Origin: Lunularia cruciata
Taxonomy: Eukaryota; Streptophyta; Marchantiopsida; Lunulariales; Lunulariaceae
NCBI GenBank assembly: GCA_948567375.1
Contig: OX419758.1
Coordinates: forward strand, 33,175,001 to 33,239,000
DNA length: 64,000 bases
Direction of reading: 5' to 3'
The notes below the pieces were generated by a model. The model saw only the letters and a list, made by a program, of their open reading frames with translations. It was not told the origin of the DNA and made no database searches. A program made the translations under genes and the position numbers. Each line of letters opens with the position of its first letter. The stretch's first letter is position 1. Positions 33,641 to 43,439 of this stretch are shown one piece after another.

Positions 33641-34016
33641 ATTTCATCCAATGGACTATGTATATCTACAACAAACAGCACCGGCAACACTTGATGTTTC
33701 TATAGGCCGTACTATCTTGAGAGTGTATGAGGTTTTCCCATCTAGAGTCCTTGTGTTTGAAGGTCGTGATAGAGTTGTTTGGAAGGATCATGTGTGCAAT
33801 TGTGTGTCATGCCACCTCCCAAACATTGATGGTATTATGGACCCAAGTATGGCACTTGTACATGCAAGCTTGAGGTGTATGTTATGTGGCTCTTCTTGTG
33901 GAGCTTCTATTATATTAGTGTGTGATAGTTTTTCAAGAGGATTGCATATGGCATGTATGACTCCTCCTCTCATGATGGTTTGTCAAGGACAGTGGTTATG
34001 TCCTAGATGTAGTTGA
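33641..34016 (+). pseudogene. GPY/F-like segment and PHD finger, C-terminal end of pol, copy 2
   Basis: An open frame, 33651-34016. It starts with a GPY/F-type phrase (DYVYLQQTAPATLD, then RVYEVFPSRVLVFEGRDRVV) and a short Cys/His stretch (CNCVSCHLPN). It ends in a PHD finger: CMLCGSSCGA (first Cys pair), LVCDSF (second pair, last Cys>Phe), RGLHMAC (His and Cys), PPLMMVCQGQWLCPRC (last pair). Copy 3 has CDSC at the mutated place, so the ancestral finger was complete Cys4-His-Cys3. PHD fingers read histone H3 tails. This one takes the place that a chromodomain has in chromoviruses. Confidence 0.88.
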
Positions 34017-34184
34017 CCTATAGCTAGTTCATCCTTTATATAGTGTAGATTGCAAACAAGCAATTAATGATGGGGCTCGATAGCACCTGGCCTCTTGATC
34101 TTTGCCCATCATAGGGTATACTATATACTTGGAGCAGATGGCTATCTGGAGTTAGAGGGACCTAACAGCCAGCTATGGGAGCAA

Positions 34185-34290
34185 TTGTGGCACCTTAGAG
34201 TCTAAGTATGACTTATGTGTGAGTTATGTGTCTATAATGTATGATGTTGACAGCAATGTATGTTTTGTAGCAATGCATATACACACGACA
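34185..34290 (+). repeat. Repeat block B1 of copy 2
   Basis: 106 bp from TTGTGGCACCTTAGAG to ACACACGACA, just ahead of A2. It matches B2 (35482-35587), also 106 bp, at about nine of ten positions. Two bases (TT) separate it from A2. Confidence 0.88.
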
Positions 34291-34692
34291 TTTGTCATGC
34301 CATTTGTAGTGTTGCATCTAGACTACTTGGACATTAGAGTTGTAGTGATAGTAGTTAGAGGTATTTTAGTAGTCACTCATAGACTACTTTCCAACGGTCA
34401 GATTTTGTGTTTGGGGTACTGACTTCATGGTGGGACCCACCATCACTTTGCACCATTTTCACCATTGGGTGTGCCATTAGTAGGACTATTAGGGTTTCAA
34501 ACCTAGCTCAAGTCCATGGGTATACTTTCAAAGTGCAGTTTCAAAGAGCTCACTTCTCTGATGTTGAGCCTTCAAGTTCTTGGCTATGGTGGACAAAGGC
34601 CGACAAACATCACCTGGATTCTCTTAGCTAGAGTGGGTGTGGCTTGACTGTGATCAGTGCCTAATTGTTGGCAAATTAAAGAGTGATAGATC

Positions 34693-35385
34693 TATAACAC
34701 CCATTTGTACATGTGTGTGGTATTGTGATATTTAACTTGGTTTTACAAGTACTTGAGAGATATTATTTATAGAGAGATAAAGGATGGTTCTACATTAAGC
34801 ATGATTAGCTAAATTTTGTCATAGCTAAGATAGAGGGGACCTTACTTTAGAGGAAGTGGAAACAATGAGCACCACTATTTTGGATTCTAATGTGTTAACT
34901 TGGTATTATTCCTAAGTGTTTGGCTTTGAGGAAAGAGTTGAGAACTCTTGGGCCCGCAAGTCTTTTTGTTTTGGATCCTTCTATAGTCCAAGGATAGCCC
35001 ATGTGAAGGAATCCTTGACTTAGTGTTTTGGTCAAGATAAGATCACATGCTTAGTAGAATATGCCCATGTGGATGGATATTCCTTTATACTTTTTGACTT
35101 TACTTGACTTTGAGCCTAGTAACTTTAGTTACTCCAATAATTAGTAACTTTGGTGCTTAACTATTTCACAAGTATATAAACAAGGGGTGAGGAAGTACTC
35201 ATCATCCTTTCATTTGCAACTATCTCTCTCTCTCATTGAGTTCTCTAGTGAGCAATGTCTTGAGTCTTGGAGTGTTAGCCTTGGAAAAGTATGATGGAGT
35301 TGGGGTTCTTTGCTTTCTTAGTCCATGGTGTGTTACCATAATAGCCATCAGAGGTTCATCCTGAGTGAGAGACAGGCCGACTCAC
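34693..35385 (+). mobile_element. Solo-LTR-like insertion in A2
   Basis: About 693 bp with no counterpart in A1. It starts TATAACACCCATTTG (probably from TGTAACACCC) and is flanked by AGATC (34688-34692) and AGAGC (35386-35390), a degenerate 5-bp duplication. It contains a TATA box (TATATAAA, 35173-35180) followed by a pyrimidine-rich CTCTCTCTCTC tract, as expected of the U3-R part of an LTR. It has no coding capacity. The exact right end is uncertain by a few bases. Confidence 0.6.
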
Positions 35386-35402
35386 AGAGCAAGTACTGAT
35401 CT

Positions 35403-35458
35403 GATGAGTGTGAGTTGATGAGTGTGAGTTGATGAGTGTGAGTTGATGAGTGTGAGTT
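35403..35458. repeat. 14-bp tandem repeat, four units
   Basis: Four perfect units of GATGAGTGTGAGTT. The same place in A1 holds a single GATTGAATGTAAGTT-like unit, so this is a local expansion after insertion. Confidence 0.93.
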
Positions 35459-35481
35459 GAGTGGTGTAAACAAACTGATTA

Positions 35482-35587
35482 TTGTGGCACTTTAGAGTCT
35501 ATGTATGACTTATGTGTGAGTTATATGTCTACGATGTATGATGTTGACAGCGATGTATGTTTTGTAGGGATGTATATACGTATGATA
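35482..35587 (+). repeat. Repeat block B2, right end of copy 2
   Basis: 106 bp from TTGTGGCACTTTAGAG to ATACGTATGATA. It abuts A2 directly and is followed by the target duplication AACT and Harbinger sequence. It therefore is the true right end of the element and not a piece of a neighbouring copy. Confidence 0.9.
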
Positions 35588-36722
35588 AACTAAACATTGA
35601 TCTTTCTTAAAGAATGACATCTTGCCTTTAGAATTCATGTGTAGTGCTCATTCAATACCAGGTTTGTGCTACACATCTATTGAAATTAGACTTCTGTTGG
35701 GTTTTTGCTTGTTTGAATCAAGGAACTAGGTGACACATTGGCACATAGCCTTCATCTCCTAATAGGTATTGGGATTGCTCAAACAAAGTACATTCTCCTT
35801 GTTTGTTTAAATCATTCTAAATTGTAGATCTCCTCAAGCAAGCCATATCAAGGCATAATCCTAGCATTCTTGTGATAAAAAACAGAATTATTGATAATTC
35901 CTTGGAACACTAATTACTAACATTGATCAAATGGAGCTTACCACAGACAAAGGGAATTATTTGCTATTTTTCATCACAAATCACTTGATCTATTATAAAT
36001 ACATCACTCAAATATGTTTCTCCATCAATTGTGGGTTTTTTTGCTAGAGTACAATCTAGAGCAAATAGAATATCATCTACTAACCCTATGTAATCCAAGA
36101 ACCCTTTTTGAGAAAAGACAACAAATATCCTTGCTCTTCCCTCAATGTTTGGCAAAGTCACCTCCTTCTTAAGAAGAGAAATAATTAATGTCATTACTCT
36201 ATTGGTGAATCTCATTGTTGATCGCGCATTAATATCCCAAATATTCAAACCCCTTGTCGTAGAAGTACCATTCCAATGATGGCCAAATCTATCTAGAGCT
36301 AGGGCGACCTTGATTCATCCCATGGTTTGGTTCCTAAAAGAAGGATGCTTAAACACACAAGGCTCTTTAATTGTATGTACTAAAGCTTGAAATGAGAGCA
36401 AATCATAGTGAGTAATATAAATTCACCACAACACAATTTTCCAAAAAAACTTTAAAACAAACTCAAAACTGCAAGAGCATTGAGACTGATGTTGCAAATA
36501 TAGAGAAGTGTGTTTGAAATTCCACCATCTAAATAGTAAATCTAGAGTATCATCCTCATGCTCTTGCTCTTCCTCTTCCAAATGTTGTTGTCCATGCCAT
36601 AGCCTTCTTTGATATAGCTCCTCATCATCTAGTTTGTTGTTCCTCAGATGTATCTCATGATTTTGTGGCAAAGCAATGCTTGAGTACTTGTATAGTGCAT
36701 TCCATAAGACCAAGAAATCCAT
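35588..36722 (-). pseudogene. PIF/Harbinger transposase, N-terminal and central part
   Basis: Minus-strand remnants of a HARBI1-like DDE transposase. Near the start comes LDRFGHHWNGTSTTRGLN with MRFTNRVMTLIISLL (36300-36180). The first catalytic Asp region is GFLDYIGLVDDILFALD with KPTIDGETY (about 36090-36015), the second is YLLGDEGYVP (about 35770), and the Glu region is NEHYT-stop-ILKA (about 35650-35620). All three catalytic positions are still visible. The C-terminal end lies at 24793-24968 beyond the retrotransposon. It would cut and paste a Harbinger transposon; TIRs were not located. Confidence 0.85.
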
Positions 36723-38047
36723 AGATTCTATTGAGCATTCACAAATTTCAAGGCTTAGAGAGTTCCAAGGGATTCCCCTACCCTATCTATTCATCCTAGT
36801 GATGTCCAATCTCCTGAACTCAAAATCCATTTTCAATTTCAATTACAAGCTTTTGAGGTTAATTTTAATTCCCGGCTTTAGTTTCAAATCTTAATTAATG
36901 AGTAGGTTGAGGATTCATTAATCAAGATTAATTCATGAATCCTCAACTTACTCATTAATTTCTATTTGATTTCAATTAATATTCACAGTCCAATTATTAT
37001 CCAAAATATCCACAGTCAATGCAGTTATGGGTATTGATCGTGAATATTAATTGAACTCAAATACATACCCATAACTGCAGAACTGCTCCCGGTCATTCTA
37101 GTCATCACATCTGTATGTTTAAACGCAAGTGATGACGAGTTCATCTACTCTAGTTCATTGAAAATGTGTACGAGTGGTGGTATCACGTGGACTAGGTAGA
37201 AATAGTTTTTGAAATTAAAATGAAAAATTGGTCGGGCTTGGTGGTCAAAAAGTATGTGATGCCTCTAGAATCGCAAAGTAATGGATAACTACGTGGAATT
37301 GTGATAAGCTAAATACTTCTTTGAACAAATTTGCTGCTTACTTTGGTATGCTAATAACGTCCATGCATGTGTACATTTTACGAGGTGTTTTGTAACATAT
37401 ACGAACACTGGTCGACTGACGAGTTCTTAATGTCCCGGGTGTATACTTCGAAGGCGTGGATATTTTAAATTTGCGCATTTTGTAAACACTACTGTAAACA
37501 AAAAACAAATTAAAATTTTTATTATTATTTTGTATTATACCATAGAATCTGGTGTTTGTGTAACTACCATGGTGGGCCAGATCTAGATACGCAACAGGGT
37601 CAAGCCCCCCAACCACGGGTGGTCCAGCAGGCAAGATTGCCCATATAATTTTCTCGCAAGCCATCAACCCTCCGGACGACCCACCTCTCACAATTTAAAA
37701 CATCTTTTAAATAACTCTAAAATATTTATTTTATTTACAATAATGGACAGAGCATCTATTTTCAATATTAATCTTTGAATTTTAATTACAAGCTTTCTAG
37801 TTCAATTTTAATTTCATTTTAAATCTTAATTAATGAATCTTCAACCTAATGAATCATTGATTTCTATTTGAATCGATATTATTTACGATCGCTACTCATA
37901 TGACAATTTAAAACAAGCATAAAATATATACAAAAATGGACAAAGTACCAATAAAGCCCTTGTTTACCCACCACGTGCCTGCCCATACAAATTTTATGGG
38001 TTACTAGAGAAAAAATTACAAATATTTATAGAACCTATTTGCGGAAC
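36723..38047. other. AT-rich spacer with inverted repeats
   Basis: A non-coding stretch between the Harbinger remnant and copy 3. It holds three inverted repeats (see the next entry). A related direct repeat of the phrase AATTACAAGCTTT...AAATCTTAATTAATGA occurs at about 36840-36900 and 37780-37840. A less decayed piece (37160-37690) with a 117-codon minus frame and no recognised domain lies between. Nothing else is supported. Confidence 0.55.
36893..37078. repeat. Nested inverted repeats (possible foldback element or MITE)
   Basis: Arms of 26 bp at 36893-36918 and 36935-36960 (one mismatch) enclose a 16-bp loop. Arms of about 23 bp at 36964-36986 and 37040-37062 (one mismatch) follow. A perfect 13-bp pair, GCAGTTATGGGTA at 37021-37033 and TACCCATAACTGC at 37066-37078, is interleaved with the second pair. 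Confidence 0.8.
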
Positions 38048-38487
38048 TATCACACCATTTGTAACGTTGCATCTAGATTGCTCGGGCTCTTGAGTAGTAG
38101 TGTTGCTAGTCATGAGTATTTTGGTAGTTACTCATAGACTACTTGTTGATAGTCAGATTTTGTATTTGGAGTACTAACTACATGGTGGGGCTCACCGTCA
38201 CTTTGCACCATTGAGTGTGCTATCAATGGGACCATTAAAGTTTGAGACTTAGCTCAAGTCCAAGGGGTATACTTTTGAAATGCAGCTCCAAAGAGCTCAC
38301 TTCTTTGAAGTTAAGCCTTCGAGTTTTTGGCTATAGTGGACAGAGGCCGGCGAGCCTCACTTGGATTCTCTTAGCTAGAGTGTGTAGTTTGACTATGATC
38401 AATGTCCAATTGTTGGCAGATTATGAAGTGACATATCAAATAATGATTTGATTGAGTGTGATTTGAGTTATGTAAAAAAATTAATTA
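38048..38487 (+). repeat. Terminal repeat A1 of copy 3
   Basis: 440 bp starting TATCACACCATTTG (TGTCATGCC in copy 2) and ending TTAATTA. It begins at the same base as A1 of copy 2 and is preceded by unrelated DNA. It is followed by CATCTAGAAGTGAGG, the leader, and not by a B block. Confidence 0.86.
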
Positions 38488-39563
38488 CATCTAGAAGTGA
38501 GGTTAGGGGGAAATCGGGTGCAAGGACTAAAAGTGTTGGTGGTATCTCCAAGCCTTACTGATTGTTGGTAGCTTTATAGTGGTCTAGAGTTTCCCTAAGA
38601 GTGATTGTGTGCATAAGGTCTTCAAATTGATGCAGATTTGGCAATGAGGCAGACAGTGTGCAGAAGTGTTGGCCAAATTTCAAGCAAAGAGAAGCAATTT
38701 TCAAGTGGTAGTTGTGATTTTGAGCTCAAGAGGTGAAAGCAAGACCAATTTGGTACGAGTTGAACTCAAAAAGGGAAATTGAAGGTGGAGTTGTGAACCC
38801 ATCTTTGTGAATTTATGATTTGGAGAAACCCATCATTTCAACCAACTAGTAGAGGATTTGGTGGTCAGCCAACTTTAGGGATTTATGTCAAATTTTACAT
38901 CAGATTTTTGTTGGAGTTTACATCAAATTTTGGCCAGATTAGAGGAGTTCCGCTTGTTAGCCAGATTTGGAACTTAGAGGTTTTGAGGCATAGAACTATG
39001 GGTTATGAGATGCTATAAAGGCCTACAAGGGCCAGCTTGCTAGCGTGGGGCTAGCTATTTTAAAGTAGATTTTGGTCATTGTTTGGCAAAATTTGCACAC
39101 CTTGCTAGATTGTGCGCAACAAGGTTTGACCCCTAGATCTCTAGTTCCTAGACTGGTATCCGAGCCAACTGGTCCACCTTCACTTGTTGTCATAGTGACT
39201 ATTCCACTATTATCTATACACCTACAGCTTTGGCTAGTTTGATCCCATTCTTGGTTATCCTAATAGCTTAGGAAGTAGATAACTCATATTATGTCAATTG
39301 CCAAATGGTGGCAAAGTCAGTCTAGTGTTGATTTATGAGATGGAGTCTTTCTGTTTAGATTTCTTGTGATTGGACTCCCTCTATTCTCTGCTTCCTGTTT
39401 GTGAAGCATGTTTGTGTGGGGTGCCTTGACTTTAGAGTATTGGTGCTCTGGTGTGTTCTCTATAGTGAAGTTGGAGTGATGACCAATCAAACTATTTATG
39501 TTTCTCTCTGGTGAGCCAAGAAGTGATGATCTGTAGACCATGAGAGTGCATGTTGTGATGGCA
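38488..39563 (+). other. Leader of copy 3, first part, with candidate PBS at 39154-39167
   Basis: Homologous to the leader of copy 2. TGGTATCCGAGCCA (39154-39167) is one mismatch from the initiator tRNA-Met complement TGGTATCAGAGCCA. The leader is cut at 39563 by the chromovirus and continues at 46151. Confidence 0.75.
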
Positions 39564-40299
39564 TGTAATATTCTAAGGATAGAGAAACACAATAGAGAAA
39601 ACATGAATTCCACACTCAAACTCCAATGCCCCAAAGGAGCACCTTCTCTTTATTATATAGCCAAAGAGGATCTCTCCAAGGACGCTCCACAATAGGATTA
39701 GGTACATGGATAGGTGATCTATTATTGAGCTCCATCCTTAGATTACCTTCTTGGATGGGTGACATGTCGGTTTTGGTCCCATCTGGTTGGTCAAACAAGC
39801 TTTGACTAGAGGGAATCTTTTAGGGAATCTTCTTGTAGGAATCTCTAAATCACATGGGTGAGGTATTGTTGGAAAGCTCTTGGTGAGAAAAACCAGGGTG
39901 AGAGGCTAGCCTCTTGTTGTTGGAGGGGGAATTTGCACATTTTCAAGGCCTAATTCATTTGTTTAGGCCTCCAAAATTACCTCTAAAGTTTTCAAGTCTA
40001 TTTTGGCATCTGCCCTATTAGTAGAATTGTTCTTTTGGTGATATCTCTATCTAATCTACTTCCTCTGTCATGTGCAATATCCTTCTAGATGTCACCACCC
40101 CAAGTTTCACCTCTAGATCATATGCCTAGCTATTGATTCTAAAGTTTCCAAACATGTTCTAGTTTTTGGCCTATTAGTAAAAGTACTCTTTTGGTGATAT
40201 CTCTATCCAATCTACTTAGTCCATCATGTATAACATCCTACCAGATGTTACCAAACCAAATTTCATCTCTAGATCATTTGTCTAGCTATTGGTATTACA
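39564..40299 (-). repeat. 3' LTR of the nested chromovirus
   Basis: 736 bp, TGTAATATTCTAAGG to TTGGTATTACA on the plus strand. It matches the right LTR at 45412-46150 throughout. Within each LTR a phrase of about 150 bp is partly duplicated (CTATTAGTA...TTTTGGTGATATCTCTATC occurs twice). Confidence 0.92.
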
Positions 40300-40379
40300 A
40301 ACCTCCATCCTTTTAAGACACAACGTCCTCATTGCAAAGATGTTGCTCAAAAGATTTCACTAATACATGTGTGTTAGTC

Positions 40380-41650
40380 AAGTTGGCTGCTAGCTCCCAT
40401 GTCACCTCATACAAGGAGCACCCTTTTCAATGTACCAAGTATTTCACATACGGATGGCGAGTACCCTAGATGCTCTTTTGGAGAATGAGTTTGACTTCAT
40501 TCTCCTTTGTGTCATCAATAATTGATGTACAAGGTTGAATTTCTTGTAAGGAAGGAAACTTTTTGGGTTGGGATGCATATTTTCATAATAAGGAGACATT
40601 GGATACTTGATGAATCTTCATATGAGCTGATAGTGCAAGGTGGTAGGCTATTGTGCCAAAGTATGGAAAAAGGTCCAATAAAACATGGTCTGAGCTTGCG
40701 AGGGCCAACTAATGTGAGGTTGGTTATTGATAACTAGACTTGGTCCCCTACATCAAACTCCAATGTTGGCGGTGTACATCCACATATTGTTTTTGTCAAT
40801 CTCAAGCAATCTACAACTTGTTTTTGGCATTCTCCACTCCATGTTGGATTTTAGAAACAAGAGTGTTGATGGCTTCTAGCTTGCTATCCACCAAGCGGAT
40901 CTTCATCAAGCTTGATGGCGTGAAAGGATGTTCTCTATACAATAGGAAGAATGGTGTGACCTATGTGGATGCATTCACTAAACTGTTGTATGCAAAATCC
41001 ACGAGTGGAAGTAAGGTGTCCCACCTTTCTTGCTCTTCTAGAGTGAAGCTCTGAGCATGTCCTCAATAGTATGATGAGCCCACTCTGTCTGACCATTAGT
41101 CTATGGATGGTAGGCTGGAGACATGCCCCAATTTGGTTTTGAAGAGACCAAAGAGTGCTCATTAAAACAAATTGGTGAATTGAGTACTCCTATCAGTGAT
41201 GAGCACTCAAGACAGGCCATGGTGAGAAAAAACGGCATCTAAGTACAATTGAGCTAATTGGGGAGTCATCACCTCCTTGGTGGTAGGATGCATGGATCAT
41301 TTTGCTAAGTCAATCAACAAAGATGATTATGGAGTCAAATCTTGAGGTAGTCTTGGGTAATTCACAAACCAAATCCATGCTTACATGTTCCCAATGGTGT
41401 GCAAGAGTAGGAGAGGGTTGAAGGAGTACTGCAAGAGCTTGATTAGATGCTTTATTTTGTTGGTAGAGGAAGCAACTTTGAATGTACTCCATCACATTGT
41501 TGCTCATCTTGGGCCAATAATAATTGCGTTTGGCTGCATCTAAGGTTTTGTTCACTCCAACGTGATTGGCAATGGTAGAGTCATGACATTTTGCTAAGAT
41601 GGTGGTCATTAGGTCCTTGTCATCTGGATCTATAACCTGTCATCTTGAAA
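40380..41650 (-). pseudogene. Integrase and chromodomain of the nested chromovirus
   Basis: On the minus strand the zinc module reads HVGVNKTLDAAKRNYYWPKM with a decayed Cys pair (SCFLYQQNKA). The core starts WEHVSMDLVCELPKTTSRFD (first Asp, 41380-41320), and later phrases include LPLVDFAYNS and STGHTPFFLLY. The chromodomain near 40500-40400 reads HPYVKYLVH, a stop, then KGCSLYEVTWE. That is the aromatic-rich strand pair plus WE signature with one Trp codon turned into a stop. Chromodomains guide integration into heterochromatin, which suits nesting inside another element. Confidence 0.82.
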
Positions 41651-41769
41651 CATGAGTCATTAGGTACTGGTGACACCTGTAGATGATTGAGCTCCTACAA
41701 GTTACAAGTCAATTTTTGTAGCAGCAAGCATCCTTGGCCAGAATTCAAGGTTCATCTTTACCTCTACCA

Positions 41770-43100
41770 CCAGATTGTATGCCATAGGCATTTGGGAGAA
41801 TGCATCTACAAGTAGCTTCTTTCCTTCTACATATGTGATCATCATGTTGAATCATTGTCTCCACTCTGCACACCAAATCTATCAACGGGAGAGATCTTTC
41901 TATGTCTCAAGGTAGACTAGAGGTTTGTGATTTGTCTCCACTACAAATGCCTTCTTGCCAAGATAGTGCTTCCAATGCTTAGTTGCAAGGACAATGGCCA
42001 ACTCCTCTCATTTGGTGGTGTGATAGTTGCATTCTATTGGTAACAACTTCCAAGAGAAATATGCAATTAAGTGCCATCCTTCATGCCATTCTTGTTGTAG
42101 GATTGCTCCTATTGCTATGCCTAATGCATCCATAGCCAACTTGATTGGACATTTTGGGTCATATCATTTTAAGATTGGTGCATGTAGTAATGCATCTTTC
42201 AATTCCTAAAAGGCCAATTCTTGTGCAGTTCCCCACATCTACTTTTTTCCTTTGTCAAGCAATGTTGTTAGAGGCTATGCCACCTTGGAGAAGTCCTTGA
42301 CAAATCAACAATAAAACTCCATCAACCCCAAGAAACTCTTGAGTTGAGTCTAATCCTCTAGAGCACACCATTTTTGAGTGACCTTTATTTTATCTATCAA
42401 CACTTGGATACCTACTACAATTATTCTATGCCCCAAATAGTCTACTTCAAACTTGCAAAACTCATACTTTGAGATTTTGGCATACAAATGATTATGTTGT
42501 TAGAATTTAGAGGACTCCTTGCAAGTGTTTCTTGTGTTCAATCATTGTTTTGTCCTACTGTAGACAAGAATATTATCTAGGAAAATGACAAAAAATTTAT
42601 CCAAGTATGGACAGAATATGTCATTCATCAAACTCATGAAAGTGGTTGGTGCGTTGGTGATGCCAAATGGCATCACTAGGTACTCAAAGTGACCATACCT
42701 TGTTTGAAAGGTAGTTTTATGAACGTCTTTTTCCACAATCCAAATTTGGTTGTACTCGCTTGCATATCCAGTTTGGTGAAGTATTTTGCCCCATTGAGTT
42801 GATCAAACAAGTCATCCATACAAGGTAAGGGGTATTTTTTCTTCAGTGTTTGTTGATTTAGGCCCCATATAGTCAATACACATGCGCATTGTACCATCTT
42901 TTTTCTTTACAAAAAAGACAAGAGCCCAATATGGTGATACAATGGGTTGGATAAATCCTAGCATATCTTCAATTTGAGCCTTACACTCCTCCAACTCATG
43001 AGGTGATAGATGATATGGGGCCTTACAGGGAGGTGTCTTCCCACAAATCATCTCAATATTATGGTCTACTCTCCTTTCTGGTGGTAATCTTGATGGAAAG
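41770..43100 (-). pseudogene. RT and RNase H of the nested chromovirus
   Basis: RT frames 43051-42812 ([36 protein letters not shown]) and 42736-42542 ([30 protein letters not shown]) keep the fold. The catalytic FLDD reads FLDN, a loss of the second Asp. RNase H follows at about 42010-41780 with a VVETNHKPLVYLETQK-type phrase. Confidence 0.85.
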
Positions 43101-43439
43101 TCATTTGAGAAGACATCTTAGAACTCATTAACTACATCTCTCAATTTCTCAAGAACTTGTTTGTCGAGTTGTGCACTTTGGACTTCTCTTATTAGACCCA
43201 TGAAACATCTATCTATATTACAAATTGTTTTCCCTATGACATAGAGAGGTACTTCTTGCCTACATGCTCTATCTTTAACTCCATCCTCCATTGGTGAGTT
43301 CTCATTACTTTCTTTCTCCAATAGATCATGGGATTGTAGTGCTCCATCCACAACATGCCTAAGATTGCATCCTAATGAGCTAATTGTATCTCTTGCCACT
43401 CAATTTCTTCTTGATATTATCCTATAGAGAGTGCTACTT

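Larger units (their letters stand above)
34293..35481 (+). repeat. Repeat A2 of copy 2 (interrupted)
   Basis: A second copy of A1, from TGTCATGCC (34293) to AAACTGATTA (35481). It is interrupted by an LTR-like insertion at about 34693-35385. Four copies of a 14-bp unit (GATGAGTGTGAGTT) expand it at 35403-35458, where A1 has one. Confidence 0.87.
24969..35587 (+). mobile_element. DNMT-carrying Ty3/gypsy element, copy 2 (complete ends)
   Basis: A full-length but dead copy, 10.6 kb including a 0.7-kb secondary insertion. The order is A1 repeat, long leader, PBS, gag, protease, methyltransferase, linker, RT, RNase H, integrase, PHD finger, B1, A2, B2. Its ends are proved by the empty site: AACT flanks it at 24965-24968 and 35588-35591, and the transposase gene reads through when the element is removed. 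Termini are TGTCAT at the left and ATGATA (ATGACA in the internal copy type) at the right, an inverted pair. Stop codons are more frequent than in copy 1. Confidence 0.94.

Noticed and set aside
35403-35458. CRISPR-like array
   Set aside because: Four contiguous 14-bp units with no spacers, in a plant retrotransposon repeat.
34185-35481. A conventional LTR made of B-A-leader, starting at TGTGG after the purine tract and ending before the PBS
   Set aside because: It fits PPT and PBS positions, but copies 2 and 3 both begin at A, and copy 2 ends at B2 by empty-site proof. It remains the main alternative for the ancestral form and is mentioned in the split-repeat finding.
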